The notes beneath the pieces were generated by a model that was not told the origin of the DNA, made no database searches, and saw only the letters and a program-made list of their open reading frames with translations. From Treponema sp. (lineage in GTDB: Bacteria; Spirochaetota; Spirochaetia; Treponematales; Breznakiellaceae), in NCBI GenBank assembly GCA_009780545.1, contig WQZW01000040.1, forward strand, positions 1-8,811: DNA of 8,811 nt. Reading direction: 5' to 3'. How positions within the stretch are numbered: the first letter of the stretch is position 1; each line of letters starts with the position of its first letter. The position numbers were made by a program, and so were the translations under genes. Of this stretch, positions 1 to 6,639 are shown one piece after another.

Positions 1-2
1 GC

Positions 3-338
3 TGCCCGGCCCTTGCTCCCCTGCCCTTCGCCTACCGCGGCCTTCCGGCTCATGTCTTCGGGCCGCAGCTATCCGGCCCGGATGAAGCCTTTTTCGACAG
101 GGTCGAAGCCCTGCTCCCCGCCCGCCGAATCGCCCCGACCGTCCTTGCCGCCGCACTGACCTACGACGGGCAGATACCGAAAAGCCCCGTCCCGCCGGAA
201 CTTTCCTTTCGGGCGGCAGCCCTCGCCCAGCTTACCCTGCACTCTTTGCCCCCGGGGAGTCACCCCAAGGCCGGTTTCCACGGCCATTCCCTCCGCTGGG
301 AACTCGGCCGCCTCTTCTGGCTTCCCGGGAATCGGTGA
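3..338 (+). CDS. 3' end of an unrecognised plus-strand gene (5' truncated by window edge)
   Basis: Reading frame 3 is open from the window edge to a TGA at 336-338, giving the last 111 residues of a protein. Third codon positions are mostly G or C, and the local GC by hand count is about 70% over the first 120 bases, as expected for a real coding frame in this composition. The C-terminus runs from a Pro/Ala/Leu-rich segment to an aromatic end, SLRWELGRLFWLPGNR. I see no membrane segment, cysteine pair or catalytic motif, and I do not recognise the family. It converges on the minus-strand operon with about 210 bp between the two stop codons, so it is probably unrelated to it in function. Minus-strand frames over the same DNA look like shadows. 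Coding status is likely but not certain; the function is unknown. Confidence 0.6.
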   Translation, partial: CPALAPLPFAYRGLPAHVFGPQLSGPDEAFFDRVEALLPARRIAPTVLAAALTYDGQIPKSPVPPELSFRAAALAQLTLHSLPPGSHPKAGFHGHSLRWELGRLFWLPGNR

Positions 339-501
339 AACCGGAAATCGGTCCATCACATTTTGTGAATGAATTTTGTGGGGCATAACACTTTTTTGAA
401 CAAATTCCGGGTGAATCCTTACGGTAACGGACAGGGGTTTTGAGGTTGCCGGTCAAGTGCGGAATTCAGCGGTTCCCCGGCCCGCCTTCCGGACAACTTT
501 A

Positions 502-542
502 CCGGAGCCGTTCCGAACCCATAAGTTTTGGAACGGCTCCGG
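502..542 (-). terminator. Strong hairpin at the end of the operon, probable terminator
   Basis: A perfect 13-bp inverted repeat (CCGGAGCCGTTCC at 502-514 and its complement at 530-542) flanks a 15-nt spacer and begins 8 nt after the last operon stop codon. The spacer allows three more pairs next to the stem (515-517 with 527-529, one of them G-U). No T-run follows on either strand, so it is not a classical intrinsic terminator. It may still end transcription from one or both converging genes, or protect the 3' end of the operon mRNA. The rest of the intergenic stretch 339-501 shows only a weak ACCG/CGGT pairing at 340-352 and no gene. Confidence 0.6.
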
Positions 543-550
543 CACATAGC

Positions 551-1729
551 CTACGATCGGCTCATATTGACCGTAAAACTTATTTTTCCAAAATCAACGC
601 GGCTCCCATCCTGCAACACCTGCCGTTGATTGCGTCCCATGTCGTGCATAACAATCATGGAATTTTCCAGTGCTACGGTACACCTGACGGGAAGTTCCTT
701 GGGAAGATATACATGGGCTTCCGGCGACGAACCAAAGACGATGGGTTCCGCTCCCAGCGCAATGGTCCGTGTTTCCTTCGGTCCCCAGATCACGGTAATC
801 CAGGCTTTACGCAACGCTTCCTCAATGTAGGAAATGGCAAGCCCGATAAACATGCCAAGAAAAGTAACGCCGATAAATCTTCCGATCGCTCCGGATATAT
901 GCGGGCCGATAAATACGAACACGCCGCCGCCGATTACCCCGCCAAGAAGACCGGCGATGATCGCCCGTTTTTGCGGAAAGTTCGGCACGAACTTGGAAAC
1001 TCCCCAACCGATTCCGCCGCCCAAAATTCCCCAGCAGATTGCCCTAATTGCCTCCCTGATCATTAAAGTTGTGTTGAAAAAAATGCCAAAAGCTATTTGA
1101 GCAACCGCACCGGAAACCGCCCCTACCACGATGCCGATAAGTGCGGTTTTGGCAATGGATTTAATTTTTGGTTTTTGCTTTAGGTACAGATTTTGCACCA
1201 GCAATAACCCAAGGGAAATTCCAAGGCCGAGAAATGCGCCCCATCTGGCCACATGCAAAACGGTGATAAAATAGCCCCCGATCAAGGTGGCAAAACCCTC
1301 GGTAATAAGCGAGCCGATGCCGGTACCTAAAGCCCCGGCAATGCCGAAACTCACCGTCCTCAGGCTGATTTTTGGCGCCTTGGCCGCAATGCCCGCCCGG
1401 ATATTTGCCTGCCCGGGCGACGGGGCAAAAAGCGCCGCATCGAGAAGGGCAAGGGCCGCCAGACATTGCGTTTTGGCTATGCCCGTCTTTGCAAATACCA
1501 GATCTGCCAGGGCGATTTTTTTGCGCCGCCTTTCATCGGCTGTTCGAGAATTCTTGAGTTCCCAATATGCGCCCATTTCGATGCAGCGGCCAAAGGCAAG
1601 GCGCTCTTCTTTCGGTTCGTTCTTCGCATAATCGCTGAACACTGGTTTTAGCCGCCGGGAGTCCGCAAGTATGCCTTCCCCGTTTTCCGCAACAATCCTT
1701 CTCACGACATTGAGCATATTTTCGTTCAT
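551..1729 (-). CDS. Adaptor 5: shared N-terminal domain, multi-pass membrane region, C-terminal FHA-like domain
   Basis: The product is 392 residues if translation starts at the ATG at 1729, which has AAGGAG about 6 nt upstream; a start 5 codons earlier has no such site. Residues 1-101 are the domain shared with four other operon proteins, here subtype B (FSDYAKNEPKEER at 31-43, RCIEMGAYWELK at 48-59). Residues about 126-302 hold some six hydrophobic, glycine-rich segments, with GxxxG-like spacing suited to tight helix packing. Residues about 311-388 resemble a forkhead-associated (FHA) beta-sandwich: a G-S-S stretch (FGSSPEAHVYLP, 332-343) where FHA domains have their GR...S loop, and a final GSRVDFGKISFTV strand pair at 375-387. 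The conserved FHA Arg is absent, so phosphothreonine binding is uncertain. It is the last gene of the operon, 11 nt after its upstream neighbour. A membrane receptor or docking protein for the kinase products is inferred. Confidence 0.85.
   Translation of the reverse strand: MNENMLNVVRRIVAENGEGILADSRRLKPVFSDYAKNEPKEERLAFGRCIEMGAYWELKNSRTADERRRKKIALADLVFAKTGIAKTQCLAALALLDAALFAPSPGQANIRAGIAAKAPKISLRTVSFGIAGALGTGIGSLITEGFATLIGGYFITVLHVARWGAFLGLGISLGLLLVQNLYLKQKPKIKSIAKTALIGIVVGAVSGAVAQIAFGIFFNTTLMIREAIRAICWGILGGGIGWGVSKFVPNFPQKRAIIAGLLGGVIGGGVFVFIGPHISGAIGRFIGVTFLGMFIGLAISYIEEALRKAWITVIWGPKETRTIALGAEPIVFGSSPEAHVYLPKELPVRCTVALENSMIVMHDMGRNQRQVLQDGSRVDFGKISFTVNMSRS
1553..1651. repeat. Diverged copy of shared-domain coding DNA (pairs with 3234-3332)
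   Basis: These 99 bases, coding for the middle of the shared domain in adaptor 5, align without gaps to 3234-3332 in adaptor 3 at roughly 80% identity by hand count, including 20 identical bases, GCGCCCATTTCGATGCAGCG. The similarity stops in the C-terminal halves of the two genes. The pair reflects duplication of the N-terminal module. Confidence 0.8.
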
Positions 1730-1740
1730 TTTCGTCTCCT

Positions 1741-2415
1741 TCACATCAATTTCGATGGTTTCCAGTTATTTTTTTCATTCGATAAAAATAACGGCGGATT
1801 GAATTCTTTTCCGCATTTCTGGCAAAAATCACGTGAAAACTTATTTGCGGTATTGCATCTTCCGCATATCCATACCTCCGCACTCCTTTTTACCATATCT
1901 TCCTCCAGTTTTTTTGTAGTTTTCTTTGTCGTTGATTTACCTGTGGAAACCGAAACAGGTTTAACGGTAGCCGTATTATTGGACGAAATGGTTAATTTGC
2001 CGGCCGGAACCTTGAGTTGAATTCCGCAATAGGGACAAAAGTCCCAGTCATCCTGCATTGTCCGCATACATTTTTGACATAAATTTTGCGTTTCTGCCTT
2101 GGTTTTTTCCTTGCCGAACAAGGCCGCTTCAAGTAGAGTAACGGTTTCCTCGCACAGCTTCAAATCAAGCCCTTCTTCCTCGTGCAGTTGTTGGGCCAAC
2201 TTTTCCATCGCTTCGGCACGATTTTCTTCGCCGGCATTTTTCAGCATCTGCGCATGGCCAAGCTCGATGCATTTAAGGAATGCATTCTTCTGCGGCTTCG
2301 GTTCGTCCCGTGCGATGTCCGCAAAAATTGCGGAAACGAGCTTGGGATTGGCAAGTGCCGAATCGCCCTTCTCCTCGATTATACGCCTGACAACGTTCAA
2401 AAGATTTTCGTTCAT
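1741..2415 (-). CDS. Adaptor 4: shared N-terminal domain plus two zinc ribbons
   Basis: The product is 224 residues from the ATG at 2415, preceded by GGGAGG at 5 nt; an in-frame ATG 12 codons upstream lies inside the preceding gene and has no ribosome site. Residues 1-100 are the shared helical domain, subtype A (FADIARDEPKPQK at 31-43, EEEGLDLKLCEE at 79-90). Two zinc ribbons follow, C113/C116/C127/C130 and C184/C187/C198/C201, both with C-x2-C-x10-C-x2-C spacing. They are separated by a Ser/Thr/Lys-rich linker (about 140-180) that could be a kinase substrate. There is no membrane segment, so it should be the cytosolic member of the set. The DNA of the linker and C-terminus is AT-rich (the line from 1741 is 18/60 GC by hand count) compared with the rest of the operon. 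Zinc-ribbon proteins of this kind usually act in protein-protein or nucleic-acid binding; the exact role is unknown. Confidence 0.87.
   Translation of the reverse strand: MNENLLNVVRRIIEEKGDSALANPKLVSAIFADIARDEPKPQKNAFLKCIELGHAQMLKNAGEENRAEAMEKLAQQLHEEEGLDLKLCEETVTLLEAALFGKEKTKAETQNLCQKCMRTMQDDWDFCPYCGIQLKVPAGKLTISSNNTATVKPVSVSTGKSTTKKTTKKLEEDMVKRSAEVWICGRCNTANKFSRDFCQKCGKEFNPPLFLSNEKNNWKPSKLM
2146..2183. repeat. 38-nt exact repeat inside the shared domain (copy 1)
   Basis: These 38 bases are identical to 4039-4076. Both encode the EEEGLDLKLCEE region of the shared domain, in adaptors 4 and 2. The flanking DNA differs at many positions, so this block is more conserved than its surroundings. 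Confidence 0.85.
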
Positions 2416-2432
2416 GGTTTCCTCCCTTGTTT

Positions 2433-3410
2433 TTAGTACATCTGCTCCCAAGCGGACTTTGCATTGTACGCATTCTTGAACTGCAATATCCCAAAGGTTA
2501 TGGCCAGGTAAATAACTTCCCCTACGATCATCGGAATAGCAAATTCTGATATATCGAGGATTTGCAGCCCGGAAGCTGCGATCCAGGCAAACCCGATATC
2601 ATAGGCTACCGAGCCGAGTGTCAGCTTGACGAATCCGCTTCGGTCCCAGTTGATCAGACCGAGCAACCCCAGTCCTGAATAGCCAACTCCGCCAATAAGT
2701 AAGTAAAACGGAATGAACTCCTGCTCAAGGGGAAATCCCATGGCAATCCACAGCACGACCAGGCCGATGAATGAGAACAAGCGTCCCAAAAAACCGATCC
2801 ATAGCCAGAACGAGGTAAACCCATGCCTCAATTTTCTGTCCGGGGGCATCGGGTACTGGCCGGATGGAGCGGTAACGTTGACAAAAATATTGTTATTGCC
2901 GCTACCCGCCTTTGATCCGCATGCTGCACAAAATTGGCTTCCCGCCGCAAGCGGGGTACCGCAATTGTTGCAAAATATTTGCTGCGATGTGTGCGGTTGC
3001 GTAGGGGCCGGATAACTTGTCTGCGGCGGCATGGAGGGCCGGAGCTGCGTAGCCGGTTTGGGGATTGACGGCGGCGGAGGAGCAATTTTGGGTGCGACCT
3101 GCGTTGTCGGGAACAGGACCTCTTCCAGCAGGTCCAGGGCCTGCATGTACTGCGCCCAGTCGATGCCCGTGTTGCCGGACATTTTGTCCGCCAGAAATAC
3201 CTTCCTTGTCTGCCTGCCGCTTGAGTTGACGCTCTTGAGTTCCCAGTACGCGCCCATTTCGATGCAGCGACCAAAAGCCACCCGTTCCTGCTTCGGCTCG
3301 CTTTTTGCGTAATCGCTAAAGATCGGTTTTAGTTTCTGCACGTCGGCAAGAATCCCTTCCCCTTTTTCGGCCACGATCCTCCTGACGATCTCAAGCATAT
3401 TTCCGTTCAT
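2433..3410 (-). CDS. Adaptor 3: shared N-terminal domain, Pro-rich linker, zinc ribbon, membrane domain
   Basis: The product is 325 residues; the ATG at 3410 has AAGGAG at 6 nt. Residues 1-100 are the shared domain, subtype B (FSDYAKSEPKQER at 31-43, RCIEMGAYWELK at 48-59). Residues about 101-143 form a proline-rich flexible linker. C147/C150/C161/C164 make a zinc ribbon of the FCNNCG...FCAACG type. After a hydrophilic stretch come about four hydrophobic segments (roughly 199-224, 232-253, 262-281, 292-311), ending in a short polar tail. The N-terminal domain and ribbon are expected in the cytosol, tethered to the membrane. Gaps are 25 nt to the upstream gene and 17 nt to the downstream gene, so it should be co-transcribed. 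The membrane part is not one I recognise as a transporter; a sensor or anchor role is inferred from the domain order only. Confidence 0.87.
   Translation of the reverse strand: MNGNMLEIVRRIVAEKGEGILADVQKLKPIFSDYAKSEPKQERVAFGRCIEMGAYWELKSVNSSGRQTRKVFLADKMSGNTGIDWAQYMQALDLLEEVLFPTTQVAPKIAPPPPSIPKPATQLRPSMPPQTSYPAPTQPHTSQQIFCNNCGTPLAAGSQFCAACGSKAGSGNNNIFVNVTAPSGQYPMPPDRKLRHGFTSFWLWIGFLGRLFSFIGLVVLWIAMGFPLEQEFIPFYLLIGGVGYSGLGLLGLINWDRSGFVKLTLGSVAYDIGFAWIAASGLQILDISEFAIPMIVGEVIYLAITFGILQFKNAYNAKSAWEQMY
3234..3332. repeat. Diverged copy of shared-domain coding DNA (pairs with 1553-1651)
   Basis: This is the adaptor 3 copy of the 99-base segment described at 1553-1651, with about 20 mismatches and no gaps. 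Most differences fall at synonymous or conservative positions, and the protein motif RCIEMGAYWELK is unchanged, which suggests selection on the encoded domain. Confidence 0.8.
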
Positions 3411-3435
3411 GGTTTTCTCCTTTGATTACGGGCGG

Positions 3436-4308
3436 CTAGTTTATCCTTACCTGCTGCGATATTAAACCCACGCCACCTCGCCAAACCTCGACCGTCCACA
3501 ATCCCGCATGGTAAATACTATGGAACGGATCTCCCCATCCGTCGAACTTAAGTTTTTGATTGGTGCCACACGTTATTTTTGTATTAAAACAATAGGTATA
3601 TCCTGCCGGAGATATTCTCGGATCTCGTTGAAGCCTTCCGGCTTGGTCGATAATTTTTACATAAAATTCCACGTCTGGTTCGTCCATGACCGAATCGTAG
3701 GTTATAACCGGTGTAAAAATTCGGATGTTCGATGCCGATAGCCGGCCTCCCGGGGTTGTCAACCATCGGTAATCGACATCAAAATTTCCCAGCTTGAGCG
3801 AGGTTATTTGGAATTTTGGTAAATTCTTGCTCGGTTTTTGCTTTCCGGTATTCAATGCGTCATAAGCGATCTGCAATCGCCCATAATCTGCCTGTAATTT
3901 TTTATAAGCAACCTGTAATGCGCCAAGTTCGACCTCCAATTCCGCAATTGCAATATCTTTTTCCGTGGATGGCTGCCGCATAGGTTCTTCGGTAATGCCT
4001 TTATTTTCGAACAGTACGGCGGCAAGCAGATTTACCGCTTCCTCGCACAGCTTCAAATCAAGCCCTTCTTCCTCGTTCAACCTTTGGGCCAGGTGCCCCT
4101 TGCGGTTGTCCCGATCCGATTCTTCGGCATCTTTAAGGATCCGGACAAAATTATGCTCGACGCATTTTATCAGTGCGGTTTTCTGCGGTTTTGGTTCGTC
4201 CCGCGCAAGGTCGGCAAGACAGTTGGAAAACAGCCCGGAATCGGTAAGCGCCTTCTCGCCCTTCTCGGCGACAATCAATTTGATACGGTCAAGCAGGTTA
4301 TTGTTCAT
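3436..4308 (-). CDS. Adaptor 2: shared N-terminal domain, coiled coil, beta-rich C-terminal domain
   Basis: The product is 290 residues from the ATG at 4308, which has AAGGAG at 6 nt. An ATG two codons earlier directly abuts that site, and earlier ones lie deep inside the phosphatase gene. The start overlaps the phosphatase stop by 11 bp, so the two genes are likely translationally coupled. Residues 1-100 are the shared domain, subtype A (LADLARDEPKPQK at 31-43, EEEGLDLKLCEE at 79-90). Residues about 118-155 are a likely coiled coil with repeating Leu/Ala/Tyr (ELEVELGALQVAYKKLQ). Residues about 166-290 are rich in beta strands and end with YTYCFNT, GWGDPF and AGLWTVEVWRGG. This pattern looks like an Ig-like sandwich that I recall from uncharacterised bacterial proteins; that match is from memory. 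No signal peptide, zinc site or membrane segment is seen. The coiled coil suggests oligomerisation; function unknown. Confidence 0.87.
   Translation of the reverse strand: MNNNLLDRIKLIVAEKGEKALTDSGLFSNCLADLARDEPKPQKTALIKCVEHNFVRILKDAEESDRDNRKGHLAQRLNEEEGLDLKLCEEAVNLLAAVLFENKGITEEPMRQPSTEKDIAIAELEVELGALQVAYKKLQADYGRLQIAYDALNTGKQKPSKNLPKFQITSLKLGNFDVDYRWLTTPGGRLSASNIRIFTPVITYDSVMDEPDVEFYVKIIDQAGRLQRDPRISPAGYTYCFNTKITCGTNQKLKFDGWGDPFHSIYHAGLWTVEVWRGGVGLISQQVRIN
4039..4076. repeat. 38-nt exact repeat inside the shared domain (copy 2)
   Basis: Identical to 2146-2183, at the equivalent codons of adaptor 2. The third subtype A gene (adaptor 1, around 8350-8400) has clearly diverged sequence at the same place. 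Confidence 0.85.
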
Positions 4309-5872
4309 CGTCATCTCCTTTGCTCTCTTCCTCATCGTCCGCCGTCGCTGTTGCGGCATCTTCTTCAGGTTCAATCAACAACCCCGCCATGAATGGCGGG
4401 GTATTAAACCCTTCGCGGACAATAAAATTTTCGTTTTCGGTCGGCAGTTCTTGGGGTTCAAGGGCGGGACTGTCAATGTTCCTGCCCTCCGGAACTTCAT
4501 TGTTCTGCACGATTTGCATCACGGTTTTTTCTTCTTCCGTCTCGCCTTCGTCCTCATTTTCGGCCATCTCCGGTGCATCCTCGGTTATCGCAGATGCGCC
4601 CGTTTCGGGAAGTTCCCGGTCCTCGGCGGCAACGACATCCTCGGTGCCGGTTGTCGTTACGGCCTCGGTCGGGGTTCTCTTTCCAAATGCCAATGCGCCT
4701 ATGCCGATACCGACCGAAAGCACCAGTACTATGATGATGGCCTTAGTAATAAAGCTGCCATAATCAAGGCTGCTTTTTTTCGGGCCTCCCGTGTGTACCT
4801 TGTACGCCTCGATTGCCTGCCGCGCTTTTTCGGCGGCGGGCGTTTCCGGAGCGTCCGCAGGTTCGGCTGGTTTTGCCGCGACTGTTTTTGCCACGGCTAT
4901 TTTTGCCGCCGCTTCTTCCTCGGCAATCTGCCTTTCCCAAATAGGAACCGCAGTTTTTAGGGCCCTCATGGAAACGAAGCCGGCGATGCTGGTATCGTCG
5001 CCCTTGCCTTTCGTGGCAAAGGCTTCGGCAAGGTCCTCAAGCTGTTTTACCGTTTTGTCGAAACCGTCCTTGGCAAAGGTAAGCAGGACCATGCGGTACA
5101 GTTTGAACAGATGCTTCTCGTTGTCATCGACCGGGTAGTTGTCGTCAACGCCGTCGCTGCAAAGAAACAAGGCGACCGGCGGCTGCTTGTCCGCATGATA
5201 GGAAAGAAAACTGCGAACCCCGAGATCGCGCTCCAGGATGTCGTCGTCGCAGAGCGAGGTGGTAACGTTCAGATAACATTTCGGATCCCAGGGAACCGGT
5301 TGGTCAAAACTGCCGTCGGCGTACAGGGCGGTAAGCCGCCCGTCGCCGACATGGAACCCGAACCAGTACTGCGGGGTGATCGCGGCGGCGATAAGCGAGG
5401 TGCCGTAAGCCTTGGCAATACTTTCGCCCTTTTCGTATCGGTCACGGTACTTGGCACTTGCCTTTTCAAGTTCCGCCCCGGTGAAGGGATTCTTCTCGTA
5501 ATCGTTCCACACGGCAGTGTTCCATGAGCGCACCGTGTAGGCAAGGAGTTTTTCGTGAACGATCTTTTCAAACTCCTTGGATGAAGGCGAGGAGCCGGCC
5601 TTTTTAAGCTGAGCGAAAAAAGGTCGGCTGAAGTATTCCTGGTACTGTTTTATGAAAGCGTGGATTCCCCTTCTTGCACATTCCACCGCAAGTTTCGATC
5701 CCCTGTCGCTGCGAAAGCAGTTTTCGTCCCCGTGCCCGTCCGCAACCACCGCAATGGATGCGGTAATCTCGCCCCCGAAGTCGTCGCCAAAACAGGCATC
5801 CTGACAGGGGATTTTGTTTTTGGCATGGCTGCCGCCGGTTTTTATTACCGCAAATGATTGGTATGCGTTCAT
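4298..5872 (-). CDS. PP2C-family Ser/Thr protein phosphatase with membrane anchor and acidic tail
   Basis: The product is 524 residues. Residues about 1-305 form a PP2C (PPM) catalytic domain, a metal-dependent enzyme that removes phosphate from Ser/Thr. The metal-binding motif VADGHGDE is at 43-50 (D45, G46), AYGTSL at 155-160, HVGDGRL at 174-180, LCSDGVDD at 237-244 (D240), and a final GDDTS at 291-295, where most relatives have GDN. An Ala/Glu/Pro-rich linker (about 315-360) leads to one membrane helix at about 377-396, preceded by Lys residues. The remaining 128 or so residues, predicted outside the inner membrane, are very acidic and ungapped by any motif I know. The ATG at 5872 has a modest GGACAGG site and lies 12 nt after the VWA stop. 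With the kinase and VWA neighbours it completes a TerY-P-type triad; it probably reverses the kinase's action at the membrane. The outer tail may sense something, but this is inference. Confidence 0.93.
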   Translation of the reverse strand: MNAYQSFAVIKTGGSHAKNKIPCQDACFGDDFGGEITASIAVVADGHGDENCFRSDRGSKLAVECARRGIHAFIKQYQEYFSRPFFAQLKKAGSSPSSKEFEKIVHEKLLAYTVRSWNTAVWNDYEKNPFTGAELEKASAKYRDRYEKGESIAKAYGTSLIAAAITPQYWFGFHVGDGRLTALYADGSFDQPVPWDPKCYLNVTTSLCDDDILERDLGVRSFLSYHADKQPPVALFLCSDGVDDNYPVDDNEKHLFKLYRMVLLTFAKDGFDKTVKQLEDLAEAFATKGKGDDTSIAGFVSMRALKTAVPIWERQIAEEEAAAKIAVAKTVAAKPAEPADAPETPAAEKARQAIEAYKVHTGGPKKSSLDYGSFITKAIIIVLVLSVGIGIGALAFGKRTPTEAVTTTGTEDVVAAEDRELPETGASAITEDAPEMAENEDEGETEEEKTVMQIVQNNEVPEGRNIDSPALEPQELPTENENFIVREGFNTPPFMAGLLIEPEEDAATATADDEEESKGDDDEQ

Positions 5873-5884
5873 CGCCTGTCCAAT

Positions 5885-6616
5885 TTACCAGTCCGACTGG
5901 TCGTTGTCCGGGGCGGAGGCCACGGTCGGGTCGCTTGTAAATTCCTGCAAATCCCTGTTCAGCTCGATCTGTTTCGCATCGTCGCCGGCCGCTCCCACAT
6001 TGGAACTTCTGCTTGCAATCTGGGACGCTCGCACGCTGACAAACTTTATCATCCTTTTTAGGACGGCCCTGTTGTGCACTTCCAGAACGGCCTCGATGCT
6101 GCCGGTAAACTTTTTCAGCACATTCTTGTCGGCATCGTCGCCAATCGCTATGGCCACCTTTACCGCCGCCCTGAACCAGTTGTTCTGCCTCAGCGTTTCA
6201 AGATGATGCTCCCAGTCGTCGGTGGGTTCCCCGTCGGAGAGCAGGAAAATCGCCGGGGCGAAAGAGCCGGTGGCCTCCTGCATAAAAGCTTTGGTGGAAA
6301 GCTTTTCGTCGAGGGCCCTGAATGCCTGGCCGAGGTCGGTAAGCCCGTCCGCGTCGAGGTAGTTCCAGCGGAACTGCTCGGCTTCCATGGGCCCGTTGGG
6401 AGTCAGCCACTGGACCCCGCTTGAGAATTTCAATGCGGCGATTTTAATCTGTGCGTCGGCGTTCTCGTTCGACACTTCCCGTATGTCGGGAATAACCTCC
6501 TCGATGGCGGCGTTCACCGCACCGATTTTGTCCCCCTCCATGCTCCCCGAAGTATCGATGAGGAAAAACAGAACCATGGTCCTTCTGGGAATCTCGATCT
6601 TGTCCGTTAACGACAT
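5885..6616 (-). CDS. TerY-like VWA domain protein
   Basis: The product is 243 residues from the ATG at 6616, which has AAGGAG at 6 nt; an in-frame ATG 19 codons upstream overlaps the kinase gene and lacks a site. It is a nearly minimal von Willebrand A domain with an intact metal-ion-dependent adhesion site: DTSGSM at 21-26 (D21, S23, S25), the Thr of GLTDLG (T93), and the Asp of SDGEPTDDW (D128). The SDGEPTDDW motif is characteristic of TerY-type VWA proteins of tellurite-resistance/stress loci. After about residue 205 comes a short, polar, Asp-rich tail without domain features. There is no signal peptide or membrane helix, so it is cytosolic. In the known TerY-P triad this protein is encoded with a PP2C phosphatase and a protein kinase, exactly as here (kinase 23 nt upstream, phosphatase 12 nt downstream). 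It is thought to scaffold metal-dependent complexes; its client here is unknown. Confidence 0.93.
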   Translation of the reverse strand: MSLTDKIEIPRRTMVLFFLIDTSGSMEGDKIGAVNAAIEEVIPDIREVSNENADAQIKIAALKFSSGVQWLTPNGPMEAEQFRWNYLDADGLTDLGQAFRALDEKLSTKAFMQEATGSFAPAIFLLSDGEPTDDWEHHLETLRQNNWFRAAVKVAIAIGDDADKNVLKKFTGSIEAVLEVHNRAVLKRMIKFVSVRASQIASRSSNVGAAGDDAKQIELNRDLQEFTSDPTVASAPDNDQSDW

Positions 6617-6639
6617 TGTGCTCTCCTTGTCAAAAAATT

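Noticed and set aside
360..380. Two copies of ATTTTGTG 13 nt apart in the intergenic region
   Set aside because: The repeat is short and AT-rich, with no associated element, so it is compatible with chance.
3965..4960. A 331-codon plus-strand open frame antisense to the phosphatase and adaptor 2
   Set aside because: It has no ribosome site, and its Ser/Phe/Arg-rich translation mirrors the antisense of acidic and lysine-rich codons; it spans two well-supported genes.
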